Source of the DNA: Oceanicoccus sp. KOV_DT_Chl | GTDB taxonomy: Bacteria; Pseudomonadota; Gammaproteobacteria; Pseudomonadales; Dasaniaceae | Direction of reading: 5' to 3' | Assembly: GCF_900120175.1 (NCBI RefSeq) | Contig: NZ_FQLF01000005.1 | Coordinates: 64,501 to 128,500 of the forward strand | Length of the DNA: 64,000 nucleotides | Part shown: piece after piece, positions 17,770-27,351 of the stretch | Numbering within the stretch: the first letter of the stretch is position 1 | Layout: every line of letters starts with the position of its first letter | Translations under genes and position numbers: made by a program | The notes under the pieces: generated by a model | Told to the model about the DNA's origin: nothing | The model's database searches: none | The model's input: the letters and a program-made list of their open reading frames with translations, nothing else

Positions 17770-18675
17770 ATGGCTACACGATATATTTTGAGTTGTGATG
17801 GCGGTGGTATACGCGGGGCTGCTTCAGCTGCTTTTTTAGAAAAGCTGGAATCTGAGCTAGGCATCAATCTGGCAGAGAAGTTTGATTTCTTTGCAGGCAC
17901 TTCCACGGGAGCGATCATTGTTGCCGGTATTGGAGGTAAAGGCTGGACGGCAAAAAAAGTGGCTGAACTGTACAATTATGAGAATGCAAACAAAATTTTT
18001 GATAAGTCGATTTGGGATAAAATGCTAGGTGCTATTCAAACAGAGCCCAAATATGACGGCAAAGGTAAAAGAAGACTACTCAATAAAAAACTCGGCGTAA
18101 CTAAACTAGCCAACGCTAAAAAGCCTATTTTAATTAGCACCTATGATGTAGAGAAACGTAGGTCCAGAATTCTAAAATCTTACTCCTCTAGCAGCTTTAA
18201 ACCAGGAAACATCACTCTCGCAGCAGCAGCTGATGCCTCTAGTGCGGCGCCCACTTATTTCCCTACCGTAAACGTTGAAAAAATGTGGCTAATTGATGGT
18301 GGCGTTGTTGCCAACAATCCGGCCATGTGCGCTTATGCAGAAGCCGTTAAACGGTTCCCCGGCGATGAGATCAAAATACTCTCTGTTGGAACCGGTTACC
18401 GCACCAGGAAAATCGACGGCAAAGAATCCCAGGGTTACGGCTCTATTGAGTGGATGAGACACGACTTACTTGGCGTTGTCATGGATGAGTCAGTTGTTGA
18501 GTATCAGATAAACGTAATTCTGGGAGACAAATATATCCGGGCCAACTCTGAACTGATTGGCATAAAAGACGAAATGGATGACACTAGCAATCAAAACCTT
18601 GATGCGCTCAAAAAATTAGGCGAATCCTGGTTCAACAATAATCGAGAAACAATCGGAAATTTTTTTAAAGAATGA
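17770..18675 (+). CDS. patatin-like phospholipase
   Basis: Predicted lipid acyl hydrolase with a Ser-Asp dyad. The oxyanion motif DGGGIRG lies near the N-terminus, the nucleophile in GTSTG (Ser47 counted from the longer start) and the Asp in LIDGGVVANNP (Asp178). About 300 residues, no signal peptide, so cytoplasmic. I choose ATG 17770 over 17764 because AAGGAG at 17757-17762 gives it a 7-bp spacing. The gene lies between two copies of a long inverted repeat, which suggests it arrived as cargo. Similar enzymes serve as CBASS effectors, but there is no nucleotidyltransferase nearby, so that role is not supported. Confidence 0.9.
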   Translation: MATRYILSCDGGGIRGAASAAFLEKLESELGINLAEKFDFFAGTSTGAIIVAGIGGKGWTAKKVAELYNYENANKIFDKSIWDKMLGAIQTEPKYDGKGKRRLLNKKLGVTKLANAKKPILISTYDVEKRRSRILKSYSSSSFKPGNITLAAAADASSAAPTYFPTVNVEKMWLIDGGVVANNPAMCAYAEAVKRFPGDEIKILSVGTGYRTRKIDGKESQGYGSIEWMRHDLLGVVMDESVVEYQINVILGDKYIRANSELIGIKDEMDDTSNQNLDALKKLGESWFNNNRETIGNFFKE

Positions 18676-18677
18676 GT

Positions 18678-18748
18678 AGTTCGGGGTCAGAGTAAAAACT
18701 ACTGATAAAAACCTAAAGAATCATTAGTTTTTACTCTGACCCCGAACT
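18678..18748. repeat. inverted repeat copy 2, perfect 24-bp arms
   Basis: The left arm begins AGTTCGGGGTCAGAGTAAAA (18678-18701) and is perfectly complementary to 18725-18748, with a 23-bp loop. It starts 2 bp after the patatin stop, so it could also act as a transcription barrier. Confidence 0.93.
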
Positions 18749-18879
18749 CTTTTACTGCTACTATGGCCGCGCTTGGGTTCTTTACAGCAACCAATGTCAT
18801 CGTAGAAATACTCTCTATAATATGGGATGGTCTATATTACTTATTAAAGAGCTGAGTGCGGCAATAGAAATGAAACCTT

Positions 18880-19332
18880 ATGAATAATTTTCCAAAATAT
18901 ATTCCTCCCTTTTGGATGCTGCCCTGCTTGCTAATTATGCTGGCTTTGCATTATTTATTTCCCATCTATTTATATTTACCAACGCCTTGGCATTATCTTG
19001 GCTTTGTTCCTTTGCTGCTCAGCCTTGTACTTACTGGAGCTGCCGCAAAATTACTGGCTAAATCAGGAACAACCATCTCACCCTCGGGATCGCCTGAAAA
19101 ATTAGTCACTACCGGCCTTTATCAGTTTACCCGCAACCCTATGTATCTTGGCATGACATTAATTGTATTAGGCTTTGCCATGCTCCTAGGTTCGCTTTCT
19201 GCTTTGTTGCCGGTGGTCCTTTATATGCTAATTATAGAAAAACTATTTATCTGCAGCGAAGAACAGCGTTTACTGGAAGCTTTTGGTGAAGATTACAGAG
19301 TCTTCAAAAGTCAGGTTAGGCGCTGGCTTTAG
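18880..19332 (+). CDS. isoprenylcysteine carboxyl methyltransferase-family membrane protein
   Basis: A small membrane methyltransferase-like protein of 150 residues with about four hydrophobic segments. The signature TGLYQFTRNPMYLGMTL lies near 84-100 and a conserved acidic stretch LLEAFGEDYRVFKSQVRRWL closes the protein, as in the ICMT/PEMT superfamily. The native substrate in bacteria is usually unknown, although phospholipids and small isoprenoids are candidates. It sits alone between inverted repeat copies 2 and 3, separate from the operons on both sides. Confidence 0.85.
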   Translation: MNNFPKYIPPFWMLPCLLIMLALHYLFPIYLYLPTPWHYLGFVPLLLSLVLTGAAAKLLAKSGTTISPSGSPEKLVTTGLYQFTRNPMYLGMTLIVLGFAMLLGSLSALLPVVLYMLIIEKLFICSEEQRLLEAFGEDYRVFKSQVRRWL

Positions 19333-19356
19333 CTGATGCTCAATTCAAATAAGATT

Positions 19357-19427
19357 AGTTCGGGGTCAGAGTAAAAATTACTGCCTTTTTGGAGTAGACT
19401 CAGCAGTTTTTACTCTGACCCCGAACT
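19357..19427. repeat. inverted repeat copy 3
   Basis: The left arm AGTTCGGGGTCAGAGTAAAA (from 19357) is matched by TTTTACTCTGACCCCGAACT ending at 19427, with small mismatches near the loop. Same family as the copies at 17653 and 18678, so the three elements bracket two genes. Confidence 0.92.
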
Positions 19428-19451
19428 CACAACTATTGTACGACCGCCTTG

Positions 19452-20500
19452 TTAGCCCTCTAGCTTTATCCCCATCCGCTGTGCTCGTTGTCGCCATAAT
19501 TTTCGCGCCTCGGTTTGCATGCTCACCGTATTATCTTTTTCATCAACTATCTCCAAGCCCAGCAGCGTTTCCAGCATATCCTCCAAGGTAACAATACCTT
19601 CAACACCACCATATTCATCTACGACCATCAGCATATGCACACGTAATTCCAGTAATTTGTTGAAGGCTACTGAAATCGTGGTGCTGCCGGGAATAGCTGT
19701 TAGGTTTCTACGATAGTTGAGTAATTGTTTTTCGCCATTACCACGCGCCTTGGCGAGCAACAGGTCACTTCTAAAGACGAAACCGGTAATATTTTCCTGT
19801 TCATTTTGATAGACGGGAATACGAGAAAAAGGCACCCGATTATGTTTATGAAAAAAGCCTTCAACGGTTTCAGTTTCCGGAAGTGAGAAAACCATGGTGC
19901 GCGGTGTCATGGCCGCAGTAACTCCGGTCTCGCGCAACAATAATAAGTTTTTTAATATCTGTGATTCCTGTTCAGCAAGCTGCCCTTCCTCGCTGCTAAT
20001 GTCAGCCATCACGGCGAATTCCTGACGGCTAAACCCCAGCATGGTCGGCCCATGAGGTAATTTACCAATTAACCACTCAGAAAACTTCACAAAAGGGTAC
20101 AGCACAATCACCAGATAATTCAGCAAATAGGCGGTAAGAGGTGCCAATTGACGCCAGTAATGGGCTCCCAGGGTTTTAGGAATAATCTCCGAAAAGATTA
20201 ATATCAACAGGGTTAATACCGCTGAAATAATGCCAACGTAACCGCTGCCAAACACCGCTGCAGCTTGTGCACCGGCGCCAGCTGCACCAATCGTGTGGGC
20301 AATAGTATTTAAGGTGAGAATAGCCGCCAACGGTTTGTTGATATCCGCTTTCATCTGCTTTAGCAGCCGCCCTGCTTTCTTTTGCTGCTGTTCCAGCAAC
20401 GCAATATAAACGTTGCTGACACTCAGCAGCACAGCCTCGGCAATGGAGCACAGAAAAAAAAAAATAACGCAATGAAAATATAACTAATCAATAACCACAT
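19452..20500 (-). CDS. CNNM/CorC-type membrane protein with CBS domains
   Basis: Predicted magnesium or cobalt transport-related protein: an N-terminal DUF21/CNNM membrane domain (SIAEAVLLSVSNVYIALLEQ, LILIFSEIIPKTLG) followed by a CBS pair (AAMTPRTMVFSLP, VDEYGGVEGIVTLEDMLETL). The open frame starts at 20432 (GTG), which cuts off the first transmembrane helix. An ATG at 20500 (MWLLISYIFIALF) restores it if the A11 run at 20454-20464 is changed by one base. No C-terminal CorC_HlyC domain follows the CBS pair; the protein ends with a basic tail. Monocistronic. Confidence 0.82.
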
Positions 20501-20676
20501 AATATACTGAGTTGCTTAAGTTCAATGTAATAATGGCCCAGCCATCAATTTCTGGAAAACAATATTGTCAACTTAACAGTGTGTCGCCACTTAATGCAAA
20601 AAAAGATGCTAAGGAACAATGGTCAATATTTTTAGACTTATAACTAGGCATCCTTATTACACAACTTATATTAATG

Positions 20677-22372
20677 CTAAGGCCCCATATAGACCAATGT
20701 CTCCTGATGCGGATCCGGTGTATCCACTTTAAAGCGAACGGAACCAAATGGTCGCTCCAATCTTCTGCGGATATGCTTTTGCCGACCGGGTATCAAAAAT
20801 TCATCAACCGCTTCCTGCGCATCAAAATCTGCCTGGGTAAACCGATCGCGCATACGTAAATAATCTGCCCAAGTCGGAAAATGATACCGCTCTATCCAGA
20901 GCGTGGGGTCAGCCATATCACGACTTATCGACCAGTCAAAACCGCCATTGCGTAACCGCGTGCGTTGAATTTCTAACATGGCAAGGTAATAGGCGCGCGC
21001 ATTGTCTGGGTCAATGGCGTAATCAATTTCAATCACTACCGGCCCGAACGCATGGTAATCGCCAAAGCAACTTCAGGCTCATGCACAATGGGGAGCGATT
21101 CGGCACCGGCATTATCGACTTCAGGCAAACGTAGAAAGAGCGCCAGTAACGGCAGCAATAGCATAAACACACCTGAGCCAATAATCGCCAGCTCTAGCGA
21201 CCAATGATTTGCCACCATCCCCCAAAACCAGGCACCGAAAGCCACACCGCCAGTCAACGCGGAGGAATACAGTGAAAGTGCCCGGGCAGTCACCCAACGA
21301 GGGGCTGACAGCTGCACTGAAATATTAAAGAGTGAAATAGTCACCATGCTGGCACCGCCAGTAATAAACATGGCCAAACACGTCAGCGGTAATGAACGGC
21401 TTAAACCCACCCCCACTAACGCCAAGCCACCCAGCACTGCCAATATAGATACTGCTTTTTCAGTGCCAAAATAATTGCGGAACGCATTGAGCATTAACGC
21501 CCCCGCTACCGCACCAACTCCACCAGCCCCAACAAGATACCAAAAGTACTGGCGTCACCGCCGAGTAAATCCTTGGCGATCAGTGGCGCTAACGCTGTCG
21601 CTGTAGCGCCCGCTAAACCAAAAATAAAACAACGGATAAGAATGGTACGCACGGGATGCGAATGAAAGGCATAACGCATACCTGACACCATTGCACGGGT
21701 GATACGTTCCGGTGGTAGACGCGACAGTACCACGCCACGATTCCACAAATAGAACGCTAATATCAATGGTAAATACCCTAAAGCGTTGACAGCAAAAGCT
21801 GCTTGCGCTCCCGCAGACAACACAATCAAACCACCAATGGCCGGCCCAAAACTGCGAGCCACGTTATAGCTAATTGTACCCAGTGCAATTGCAGCAGGAA
21901 GATCCGCCGGCTTTACTTGCTCGCCAATAGAAGACTGCCAGGCAGGGCTATAGAGTGCGACCCCGGTACCAATTAAAAAACAAAAAGTCAGTAACACCCA
22001 CGGTGTGGTCAATTCTAAAAATGCCAGCACCGATAAGGTTGAACCAAAAAAAGCCGCAATACCCAAACCTAACATTGCCACTCTGCGGCGATCAAACATA
22101 TCTGCAATGGCCCCGGCAGGAAGCGCGACTAACATGAGCGGCAACATCATTGCTGTCTGCACCAAAGCAACCATGCTGACTGAAGAAGTCAACCGGGTCA
22201 TTTCCCAGGCGACACCCACCCCCAGAATTAACTGGCCAAAGTTAGACAGGAAGCTGGCCGCCCAAATACGAAAAAAAACCGGTTCACGCAGCGGCGCAAA
22301 TGCCGTGCCTCTACCAGCTGCAGATTTTGGGTCAGCGGCATTGGCAGGAGTTGGTTCTAACTTTTCGCTCAC
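20677..22372 (-). CDS. MFS exporter (MFS_3/EntS-like) with a fused C-terminal domain, two one-base shifts
   Basis: Inner-membrane exporter. Three consecutive frames make one protein of about 565 residues: 22372-21506, 21494-21036 and 21036-20677. Adding one base at 21527-21530 (CCCC) gives ILLGAGGVGAVAGALMLNAF, and one at 21047-21048 gives MRFGPVVIEIDYAID. The first part has 12 predicted helices with AGAIADMFDRRR between helices 2 and 3. The last 120 residues form the soluble ferredoxin-like tail found in this MFS_3 group (RNGGFDWSISRDMADPTLWI). A TetR-type site lies upstream at 22421-22442. Substrate unknown. Confidence 0.82.
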
Positions 22373-22420
22373 GATAGCTGCTCTATTCCGGTATTAAGTG
22401 ACTGTACTGGCGCCTGTTTC

Positions 22421-22442
22421 TTACACCGACCAGTAAGCGAAT
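22421..22442. promoter_or_regulatory. operator-like site related to the 11229-11458 array
   Basis: TTACACCGAC, a CA centre and GTAAGCGAAT. The left half matches the array consensus at 9 of 10 positions; the right half is weak. It lies 49 bp before the MFS start, where a repressor could act. Confidence 0.4.
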
Positions 22443-22613
22443 ACCCTGTGCGATCAGGATAGAGTATTTAAGCATTTTTTTAACACATTAGTCGAAGTAA
22501 AATAGCGGACAAGCTACTCATAGCTAGAGAGAGACTGTGTAGGAATAGTGGATGAGTAAAAACCCAGCACCCTTAACAACAATAACAAAGGCGCGGCGCG
22601 AACCAACAGCTAA

Positions 22614-23267
22614 TCATTGGCGCTGATAGCGCAATATATGCCCTTTAAAACCCGCCGCAAGTACGGCCTCGTTCACTGGTTTGGATTTGGTATGAATATA
22701 GCCACGCGCCACCATATTTTTACTGAATGAAGCATGATTAGCACGCCCTGGGTCGACTAATATAATTTCACAGCTTGCGCTGGCATGCCGATCGATAAAA
22801 TGGGATAACAACTCAATGTGGTCCGGCTCGTATAAAACATCAGAGCCGATAATGACATCATACTTACCTAAACCATCACTGGAATTATCCCAGCCAGTTC
22901 GTAGAAAAGGGATTTTGGCACCATTATTCAAACGCGTGTTTTCAGCTAAAAAAGCGCCTACTTCAGGATGAATATCGGTAGCAGTGATATCCGCATGACG
23001 TAAATTCAGCAGTAAACTCGATAACGCCATGCCACAACCCACTTCTAAAATACGCTTGCCGGCAATAGGAAAGTCTGCCATTTCGTGGGCCAGCACTTCC
23101 CCTGATAACCACACGACGCCGAATAGTGGCCACTGCGCAGAAGAGATACCCAGCGATTGTGCCTCGCCTAAATCATCGGCATATTGCTGCTTATCCCACA
23201 GCGAGCGGACGTGAATATCAAAATTATCAATGGTGATGGTTTGGTAGCGGATACGGACGGCAGGCAT
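22614..23267 (-). CDS. class I SAM-dependent methyltransferase (METTL21/Methyltransf_16-like)
   Basis: Probable protein or small-molecule methyltransferase. The SAM-binding motif I is ILEVGCGMALSSLLL, followed by the acidic motif II ITATDIHPEV and motif IV YDVIIGSDVLYEPDH, which resembles the protein-lysine methyltransferase group. An open frame reaches 23312, but the first 15 residues are Thr/Ser/His-rich and unconvincing; I prefer ATG 23267 (MPAVRIRYQTITIDNF), about 217 residues. It stands alone, downstream of the 3-alpha-HSD-like gene on the same strand, and its substrate cannot be guessed. Confidence 0.78.
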   Translation of the reverse strand: MPAVRIRYQTITIDNFDIHVRSLWDKQQYADDLGEAQSLGISSAQWPLFGVVWLSGEVLAHEMADFPIAGKRILEVGCGMALSSLLLNLRHADITATDIHPEVGAFLAENTRLNNGAKIPFLRTGWDNSSDGLGKYDVIIGSDVLYEPDHIELLSHFIDRHASASCEIILVDPGRANHASFSKNMVARGYIHTKSKPVNEAVLAAGFKGHILRYQRQ

Positions 23268-23480
23268 AGTGTGGCTCGTTGTGTGACTCACTGTGTGGTG
23301 AACACGTAACAAGCCATAATCGAAATCGATTCGCCACGTAAAGAGGCCCCACTATAAGCGCCCGCATTGAAATTTACTAATAAATATTTTGCCTAGAGAC
23401 CTTCGGCCACTGTATGTCGCTGGCTGCTTAATTAAAGCAATAGCAACAACGCTAAATCGTCGTTTATTTCAATAAATCCA

Positions 23481-24245
23481 TTAGAACTGATCAGGTCTCA
23501 ACATCGCATCGTGACCACCATCTACAAAAAATACCGAGCCACAGACAAAACTACTCGCTGGCGATAACATAAAACAAATGACATTGGCGATATCAACCGG
23601 CTGACCGGAACGACCCACGGGAATGCTTTCATTAAACTCTTTAATGACCGCACCAAGCGTTTCATCGGCCATGACTTTCTCGGTTAACGGCGTTTGCGTG
23701 AAACCAGGCGCAACGGCATTCATGCGAATCCCCTCAGCGGCATAGGCTGCGGTATTTCGACGCATCCAGCGAGTCAGTGCGCACTTGGAACCAGCATAGG
23801 CGCTATGACCATCCAGTGTATCAATGAGTGATGATGCCCCGGCCTCATCACCGGCCAACAATAAATCTATATAGTTTTCATTCATGCCCGGCATAGACGC
23901 CGAGTTAGAAGAAATAAGCACCAGCGCACCACGCTTTTTCGCGATTAAATCTTTTACACCCTCAACCGTGGCGACCACAGCAAAGTAATTCACTTTTGAA
24001 ATTAATGAATAGGGATTAACGTTTGGCCCCAAACCGGCGCAGGGGATAAAGCCGTCCAAGCCCTCAGCAGCGGCAGCACGAATACCATCAATAGCCGATT
24101 GGCGGCCTGCTTCAGTGGACAGATCCGCAATAATATCAGCGTCCTTAATATCAACAACAATAACGGTATTTCCGCCAGCCCGTAATTGCTCTTTTACCGC
24201 GGCACCAATACCCGTAGCACCACCCGTCATGGCATAAATTCCCAT
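23481..24245 (-). CDS. SDR similar to 3-alpha-hydroxysteroid dehydrogenase/carbonyl reductase
   Basis: NAD(P)-dependent oxidoreductase of 254 residues. It departs from classical SDRs in the way the Comamonas 3-alpha-HSD (HsdA) does: TGGATGIG cofactor loop, DIKDADIIADLSTEAGR, PCAGLGPNVNPYS in place of NNAG, an insertion of about 25 residues before HSAYAGSKCALT (Tyr and Lys), and a C-terminus DGGHDAMLRPDQF that mirrors the DGG-DA-MRP-QF end I recall for HsdA. Likely acts on a 3-hydroxy or 3-keto steroid or a related ring, which is the strongest single hint to the substrate class of the region. Stereospecificity is not readable. Confidence 0.75.
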   Translation of the reverse strand: MGIYAMTGGATGIGAAVKEQLRAGGNTVIVVDIKDADIIADLSTEAGRQSAIDGIRAAAAEGLDGFIPCAGLGPNVNPYSLISKVNYFAVVATVEGVKDLIAKKRGALVLISSNSASMPGMNENYIDLLLAGDEAGASSLIDTLDGHSAYAGSKCALTRWMRRNTAAYAAEGIRMNAVAPGFTQTPLTEKVMADETLGAVIKEFNESIPVGRSGQPVDIANVICFMLSPASSFVCGSVFFVDGGHDAMLRPDQF

Positions 24246-24522
24246 TATATTCCCCTGCTATTGAATAATATTTAGCTAAGCTGTTCGACAGTGTAAGCGA
24301 CTAGTTTAATGACCAATTTACGTTAACGCCCTATTTTCAACACCCGGTATATGGCCTTACTGTGAACCCTACGTGTAAAAAAACCGGCCAATACCCGCAC
24401 CAATGAGCTGACTTTCCGGGCGCTGTCGAAGCGTGCAAGCATAGCTAACGCCATCCCGCTTAGCACTGTGGATAAAGGCCAAACTTAATTAACATCTAAA
24501 ACTAACGTGCATAAGTCGAGTA

Positions 24523-25365
24523 CTACTCTGTCACTGTGTAAAGTTGATACTCGGGGTTTTGACTGGCGATTATTTTGTCCATTCGCTGTTGGTATTCCGG
24601 CTTGAAGTCTTCATGGGTGAAAATCCAGAACTGCCTGACCTGAATAGCAGCAAATACCCGTTCAGCACATTCCGCGGCCGACATCCCGGCGGCAATACCA
24701 TCAGTAAGAAAACCCATCAGTTGATCATTGGCCTGATCCGACACCGCCGACTTTATTTCCCGCGACTGCCCTGACTGAGCAATATCGGTAGCAATAGGAC
24801 CGGGACACAAAACAGACACACTGAGCTGCGCGCCGATACTCTGTAATTCATAGTGCAAGGTCTCAGTTAATGCCACCACAGCTTGCTTACTGACGGTATA
24901 TGGTCCCATTAGCGGTGCCGCTAACAAACCAGCCAAGGAAGACGTATTAACGATATGACCCTCAGTCCCCTGCGCTAACATTCTGGGCACAAAACTGCGG
25001 ATACCATGGACTACGCCCATTAAATTGATATCCAATATCCAACGCCAGTCGGCTACTGAACGCTCCCAGCTAAAGCCACTGATTAACACTCCGGCGTTAT
25101 TAAATAACACATCTACTTGGCCGAACCGTTGATAGGCAGCATCGGCCAGCGCATCCAGTGCTTCGGGTTTTGAGACATCGGTTTTCATCACCAGGACATT
25201 GGCGCCTTGCGCACTCAATTCCTCACGTAATTCATCCAGGCGCTGCTGGTTAATATCAGCCAGCACCAGCGACATACCTAAACCCGCGCCCTGTTTTGCG
25301 AGAGCATACCCAATACCGCTGGCCGCCCCGGTGATTACTGCAACCTTACCCTTAAACTCTTGCAT
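24523..25365 (-). CDS. SDR oxidoreductase
   Basis: A 280-residue classical SDR, slightly longer than usual at its C-terminus. GAASGIG (13-19), NNAGVL, NTSSLAG and Tyr-x-x-x-Lys in MGPYTVSKQAV are all present. The C-terminal extension ends HEDFKPEYQQRMDKIIASQNP. SDRs of this form are common in catabolic clusters with acyl-CoA dehydrogenases. It is separated from the hotdog thioesterase gene by about 95 bp on the same strand, so cotranscription is possible but not certain. Substrate unknown. Confidence 0.87.
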   Translation of the reverse strand: MQEFKGKVAVITGAASGIGYALAKQGAGLGMSLVLADINQQRLDELREELSAQGANVLVMKTDVSKPEALDALADAAYQRFGQVDVLFNNAGVLISGFSWERSVADWRWILDINLMGVVHGIRSFVPRMLAQGTEGHIVNTSSLAGLLAAPLMGPYTVSKQAVVALTETLHYELQSIGAQLSVSVLCPGPIATDIAQSGQSREIKSAVSDQANDQLMGFLTDGIAAGMSAAECAERVFAAIQVRQFWIFTHEDFKPEYQQRMDKIIASQNPEYQLYTVTE

Positions 25366-25461
25366 GCTCGTTCCCCGCCATGATTAAAAACTCATCAGGT
25401 ATACTAACGCGATTAATTTCCTGTACATCGTCAATATGGACTAGCCCCAATTGCTGCAAGC

Positions 25462-25926
25462 CTAACTCCACATTTTTCTGACCTCGTCAACGCTCATGCC
25501 CGCGGCAGCCTCGAGATTATTAGGTCGTTTAAAAATACCACTGCCACCCACCTTCACTTCTTCGGCGCTACGCACTATCCCTTTGGTAAAACCCATGGTG
25601 TTACTTAGCTTTAAACATTCACAATCGGTGTACAACCACTCACCTTCTTTAGTAGAAGCCATATAGTCGATATTAATATTGATTGTCGGAGTACCCGTGT
25701 ATTTACCCTGTGCATGGCCAACAAGCGTAGCAAAGGCGATATCCAACAAAGTCATATACACAGCACCATGAACAATACCCATCGAATTCAGGTGCTTCTT
25801 CTCAACCCGCATGCCAATACGCGGACCATCGTCATCAATCAGCATATAAACCGGCGCAAAACAGTCATTAAAACTATTATCAAGCGGCAGTGGTTTAAAA
25901 CCGGCGGGAGGCTGAAAATCGCTCAT
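25462..25926 (-). CDS. PaaI-family hotdog thioesterase
   Basis: Acyl-CoA thioesterase of the 4HBT/PaaI type, 154 residues and one hotdog domain. The helix motif HLNSMGIVHGAVYMTLLDIA contains the His-Gly pair and acidic Asp used by this group for hydrolysis, followed by the strand PTININIDYMAS. Such enzymes free CoA from dead-end thioesters in aromatic and ring degradation. It is divergent from the LuxR-type regulator at 26069, with about 140 bp between them. Confidence 0.85.
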   Translation of the reverse strand: MSDFQPPAGFKPLPLDNSFNDCFAPVYMLIDDDGPRIGMRVEKKHLNSMGIVHGAVYMTLLDIAFATLVGHAQGKYTGTPTININIDYMASTKEGEWLYTDCECLKLSNTMGFTKGIVRSAEEVKVGGSGIFKRPNNLEAAAGMSVDEVRKMWS

Positions 25927-26068
25927 CGTATTATTCTCGCTATACTATTTTATTGGTTGAGGGCGTAATGTTGGCTGTTATTAATGGTAGCGACAAGCCG
26001 CGCAGAAACAACTTAACAATTGATCATCTTTGCTAGCCAAGCCCGGCAAGGCTGTTTAAGCTAAGCCC

Positions 26069-27205
26069 ATGACAACCTCCTCACTGACCAACATCAACAA
26101 TTTAAGTGCGCTACTACAGGCACTCTACGCGGGCCCGCTGGAAACCATTCCCTGGCAATATTTTTTGCAAACCATTCGCACAACATTGAATGCCGATGGC
26201 GCTATTTTAATTTTGCGCCACCCCTCCGAACATGATTTTGGTGCAATGATCACTGATGGTTTTCCCGAGTTGGGGCAGAAAAAAAATACACTGTACTCTG
26301 AAAATTTATACACGCTCGACCCTTTTGTTAACTTACCCGCCGGTAAAGTAGTGACACTGCAAGAACATATTGGCAGTGATGAGCTAAGCAACAGCGCGTT
26401 TTACCAACAAGCACTGCAACCTTTTGGGATTTTTCATTTACTGGGTATCGATATTTATGAACCTGGCGGCTTTAAAGCCAGCTTTAGATTAAGCCGCCGA
26501 GCTGAACATAAACCATTTGATCAGCAGCAAAAGGATTTTTGTGCACTATTAATTCCGCATCTGCAACAGGCCATAACCATTCACAGCCGCTTAAACGAGC
26601 TGGAATCTGAACGCTCGCTGTATGCCAGCGCAGTTGGGCAAATGTCGGTCGCCACCCTCCTGTTGAATGACAAACAACAAGTCATCAAAACCAATGGCAT
26701 CGCCAAACAATTATTGGCGCAAAAAGATGGGGTGAAGCTGCGTGCGAATAAACTGGAACTGGATAATAACCATGCCAACACCCAACTCCGTGAAATTATA
26801 AACAAGGCCCTACAAGAGCAACCATCCTGTAGTCTGGTGCAAGCCATGTCGGTGCCGAGGACAGCGGGCAAATCACCACTCGGCTTAATCATCCGCCCTA
26901 TCCCTATCAATGAATGGGCAGAGGATCAATCCAATCCCACTATTGCTATTTTTATCAGTGATCCGGAACAAAAATCCCAGGCCTCCCAACACATTTTGTC
27001 ACAACTGTTTAACCTAACCGCTGCCGAATCACGGCTGGCATTATTGCTGGCCAACGGTTTAAGTTTGGATGAAGCCGTTGCAAAGCAAAACATCAGCCGC
27101 AATACCGGCCGGGCACATCTGCGTTCAATCTTTGCCAAAACCGAAGTTAAACAGCAAACTCAATTAGTAAGCTTGATACTAAAAAGCGTGGCAAGCCTGG
27201 GCTGA
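26069..27205 (+). CDS. LuxR-type transcriptional regulator
   Basis: A 378-residue regulator with a C-terminal LuxR helix-turn-helix: FNLTAAESRLALLLANGLSL then AVAKQNISRNTGRAHLRSIF (about 312-357). The N-terminal 200 residues look like a GAF-type sensory domain, followed by a PAS-like middle (LLLNDKQQVIKTNGIAKQLL). Regulators of this architecture are often found beside steroid and terpene degradation genes in gammaproteobacteria. It is divergent from the thioesterase gene and is the only activator-like gene in 23-36 kb. Inducer not known. Confidence 0.88.
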   Translation: MTTSSLTNINNLSALLQALYAGPLETIPWQYFLQTIRTTLNADGAILILRHPSEHDFGAMITDGFPELGQKKNTLYSENLYTLDPFVNLPAGKVVTLQEHIGSDELSNSAFYQQALQPFGIFHLLGIDIYEPGGFKASFRLSRRAEHKPFDQQQKDFCALLIPHLQQAITIHSRLNELESERSLYASAVGQMSVATLLLNDKQQVIKTNGIAKQLLAQKDGVKLRANKLELDNNHANTQLREIINKALQEQPSCSLVQAMSVPRTAGKSPLGLIIRPIPINEWAEDQSNPTIAIFISDPEQKSQASQHILSQLFNLTAAESRLALLLANGLSLDEAVAKQNISRNTGRAHLRSIFAKTEVKQQTQLVSLILKSVASLG

Positions 27206-27351
27206 GTGAGTTGACTAGTTTTTACCACCAGCCAAACCGCTAAACTCTCAATTTATACAGACAAATAGAAGCCTCAAGATGGAAGCCAGCCGCATGGCCA
27301 TAGGCATTTATACCTATATCTAGATAACATTTAATAAACTAGATTTACTAA

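Noticed and set aside
17770-18675. Patatin as a CBASS or other anti-phage effector
   Set aside because: No cyclic nucleotide synthase, ubiquitin-like or helper genes are beside it. It is bracketed by repeats and one membrane methyltransferase gene.
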